Origin: Methanolapillus africanus
GTDB lineage: Archaea > Halobacteriota > Methanosarcinia > Methanosarcinales > Methanosarcinaceae
Length of the DNA stretch: 64,000 nucleotides
Assembly: GCF_032714475.1 (NCBI RefSeq)
Contig: NZ_JAWDKD010000007.1
Location: forward strand, 1-64,000
Direction of reading: 5' to 3'
Shown here: piece by piece, positions 62,937 to 64,000 of the stretch
How the letters are laid out: every line of letters begins with the position of its first letter
Numbering within the stretch: the first letter of the stretch is position 1
Made by a program: the position numbers and the translations under genes
The notes under the pieces: generated by a model
Seen by the model: the letters and a program-made list of their open reading frames with translations, nothing else
Databases searched by the model: none
Told to the model about the DNA's origin: nothing

Positions 62937-64000
62937 ATGGATTCTGAACCTGTTCCCGGATTTATGAAATATTTCACCAAGGAAAGCTGCTACCCGAATC
63001 AAGCGGAAGCAATGAAACAGATAGCTGCTGCTTTGGAAAAGGGAGAAACGGTGCTTTTTGAAGGCGCCTGCGGAACAGGAAAAACGCTGAGCGCGCTCGC
63101 GCCGGCGCTTGAAATCGCGAGCCGTCAAAACAAAAAAGTGATTATCGTCACCAACGTCCACCAGCAGATGGTTCAATTCATTCATGAAGCGCGCGACATC
63201 AAACGAAAAGTCGATATTAACGCCGCCGTCATGAAAGGGAAACAGGCGATGTGTCCACGGCGGATGGATTACGAAGAATGCCGCGCGCTGTCCGAAAACA
63301 CGTACGAGCTTCTCGAAATGGAACGAGAACTGCAAAAATCCAGAAAAGAATTTGCAGACGCCACGGAAAAATACAAAGCAACCAAAGATCCGGAATACAA
63401 CCGGCTGCGTGCGGAACTTGAAAAGGAAATTCAAGAGCGGGAAAAGGAAGTCAAGCGAAAGCGGGATTTGTCCTGCAACCACTTGTATGAAGTTTTGAAA
63501 TTGGAGTCCCCGTCATTTAAAACTTGGCTTTTCGACGACGTCCGAAGTCCTGAGGAAATCAATGAATACGCGGACGAGCGCGGGATGTGCGGGTACGAAC
63601 TGCTGAAACGGGAAATTAAACGCGCGGACCTAATTATTTGCAATTACCACCACGTGCTCAGCCAAGAAATCTTTCTGACGCTGCTCGGGTGGATGGAAAA
63701 GCTGCCGGAAGACTTGATTATTATTTTTGACGAAGCGCACAATATTGAAAATGCGGCGCGGTCACACTCATCCATGGTGGTGTCGGAGCGGACGGTGGAA
63801 AAAGCGGTCATGGAAATCGAGGAGCACGACGACAAGTTTCCCGAAAAACTGAAGCTGGACGCGCAAAAAATATTTTTATGTTTTATTTCCGCCATCCGGG
63901 AAACGTATGATTTGGCGCTGGATTTCGGCGAACGCAACCGCATCGGAAAGAATTGGAAAGATATTCGGATCAGCGACCCGTATGAACGGTTCGACGTCGT
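62937..64000 (+). CDS. XPD/Rad3-family DNA helicase, N-terminal part
   Basis: The frame runs off the window after 354 codons. Walker A is GACGTGKT (43-50) and the DEAH box is IIIFDEAHNI (about 261-270). Between them are four cysteines (106, 115, 180, 218) placed like the iron-sulfur ligands of XPD, separated by a charged coiled-coil arch segment (about 120-178). XPD-type helicases unwind DNA 5' to 3' in repair. The start has a TATA box (TTTTATAATT, 62904-62913) centred 29 bp upstream, so the transcript is probably leaderless. The C-terminal helicase domain is outside the window. Confidence 0.9.
   Translation, partial: MDSEPVPGFMKYFTKESCYPNQAEAMKQIAAALEKGETVLFEGACGTGKTLSALAPALEIASRQNKKVIIVTNVHQQMVQFIHEARDIKRKVDINAAVMKGKQAMCPRRMDYEECRALSENTYELLEMERELQKSRKEFADATEKYKATKDPEYNRLRAELEKEIQEREKEVKRKRDLSCNHLYEVLKLESPSFKTWLFDDVRSPEEINEYADERGMCGYELLKREIKRADLIICNYHHVLSQEIFLTLLGWMEKLPEDLIIIFDEAHNIENAARSHSSMVVSERTVEKAVMEIEEHDDKFPEKLKLDAQKIFLCFISAIRETYDLALDFGERNRIGKNWKDIRISDPYERFDV

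Overview
The window reads as chromosomal DNA of a methanogenic archaeon of the order Methanosarcinales, most likely a small host-associated relative of Methanosarcina such as Methanimicrococcus (genus inferred, not proven). The support is a group II chaperonin (thermosome), archaeal DnaG primase, a replication protein A with four OB folds as in Methanosarcina RPA1, a dUTPase of the Methanosarcina type, archaeal TpiA, MfnA tyrosine decarboxylase, archaetidylinositol phosphate synthase, an A1:U72 initiator tRNA and TATA boxes about 27 bp before leaderless starts. Very large GLUG-repeat and RHS surface proteins fit a gut-type lifestyle.

Layout. 1-8146: the tail of an IS1595-type transposase, then a 2605-residue GLUG-repeat surface protein. 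8147-25660: mostly housekeeping genes (thermosome, CobW-type GTPase, tpiA, pheS, trpS, initiator tRNA-Met, a zinc-ribbon protein, a DUF4143 ATPase, rtcB, an acyl-CoA transferase, archease, a lipid synthase, a fuculose-type aldolase, tRNA-Thr). 25714-29720: an AT-rich island beside the tRNA-Thr, holding a putative nuclease/STAND NTPase whose reading frame is interrupted by one in-frame TAG, followed by a STAS-like gene. 29842-41920: two small membrane proteins, mutS, a zinc ribbon, mfnA flanked by two bactofilin-like acidic proteins, an ankyrin protein and a TPR protein. 41894-50829: a 2477-residue SpvB/RHS polymorphic-toxin-like protein with two membrane proteins downstream as immunity candidates. 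51211-64000: radical SAM protein, dnaG, kptA, RPA, two four-CBS proteins, dut, a DinD-like gene, a type IV pilin and the start of an XPD-family helicase.

Three things stand out. First, TAG ends no other gene examined here, and this clade can decode TAG as pyrrolysine, so the STAND protein may be one 1243-residue pyrrolysine-containing defence protein. Second, an RHS toxin-immunity-like locus sits in an archaeon. Third, a dispersed intergenic element with core CGCGCGTTATGGCAATC occurs about twelve times, nearly always 3' of a gene, in the gene's orientation and after a pyrimidine-rich tract. Two of its copies are each followed by a ~260-280 bp terminal-inverted-repeat element. Genes of RNA repair and tRNA maturation (rtcB, archease, kptA) also recur in the window.
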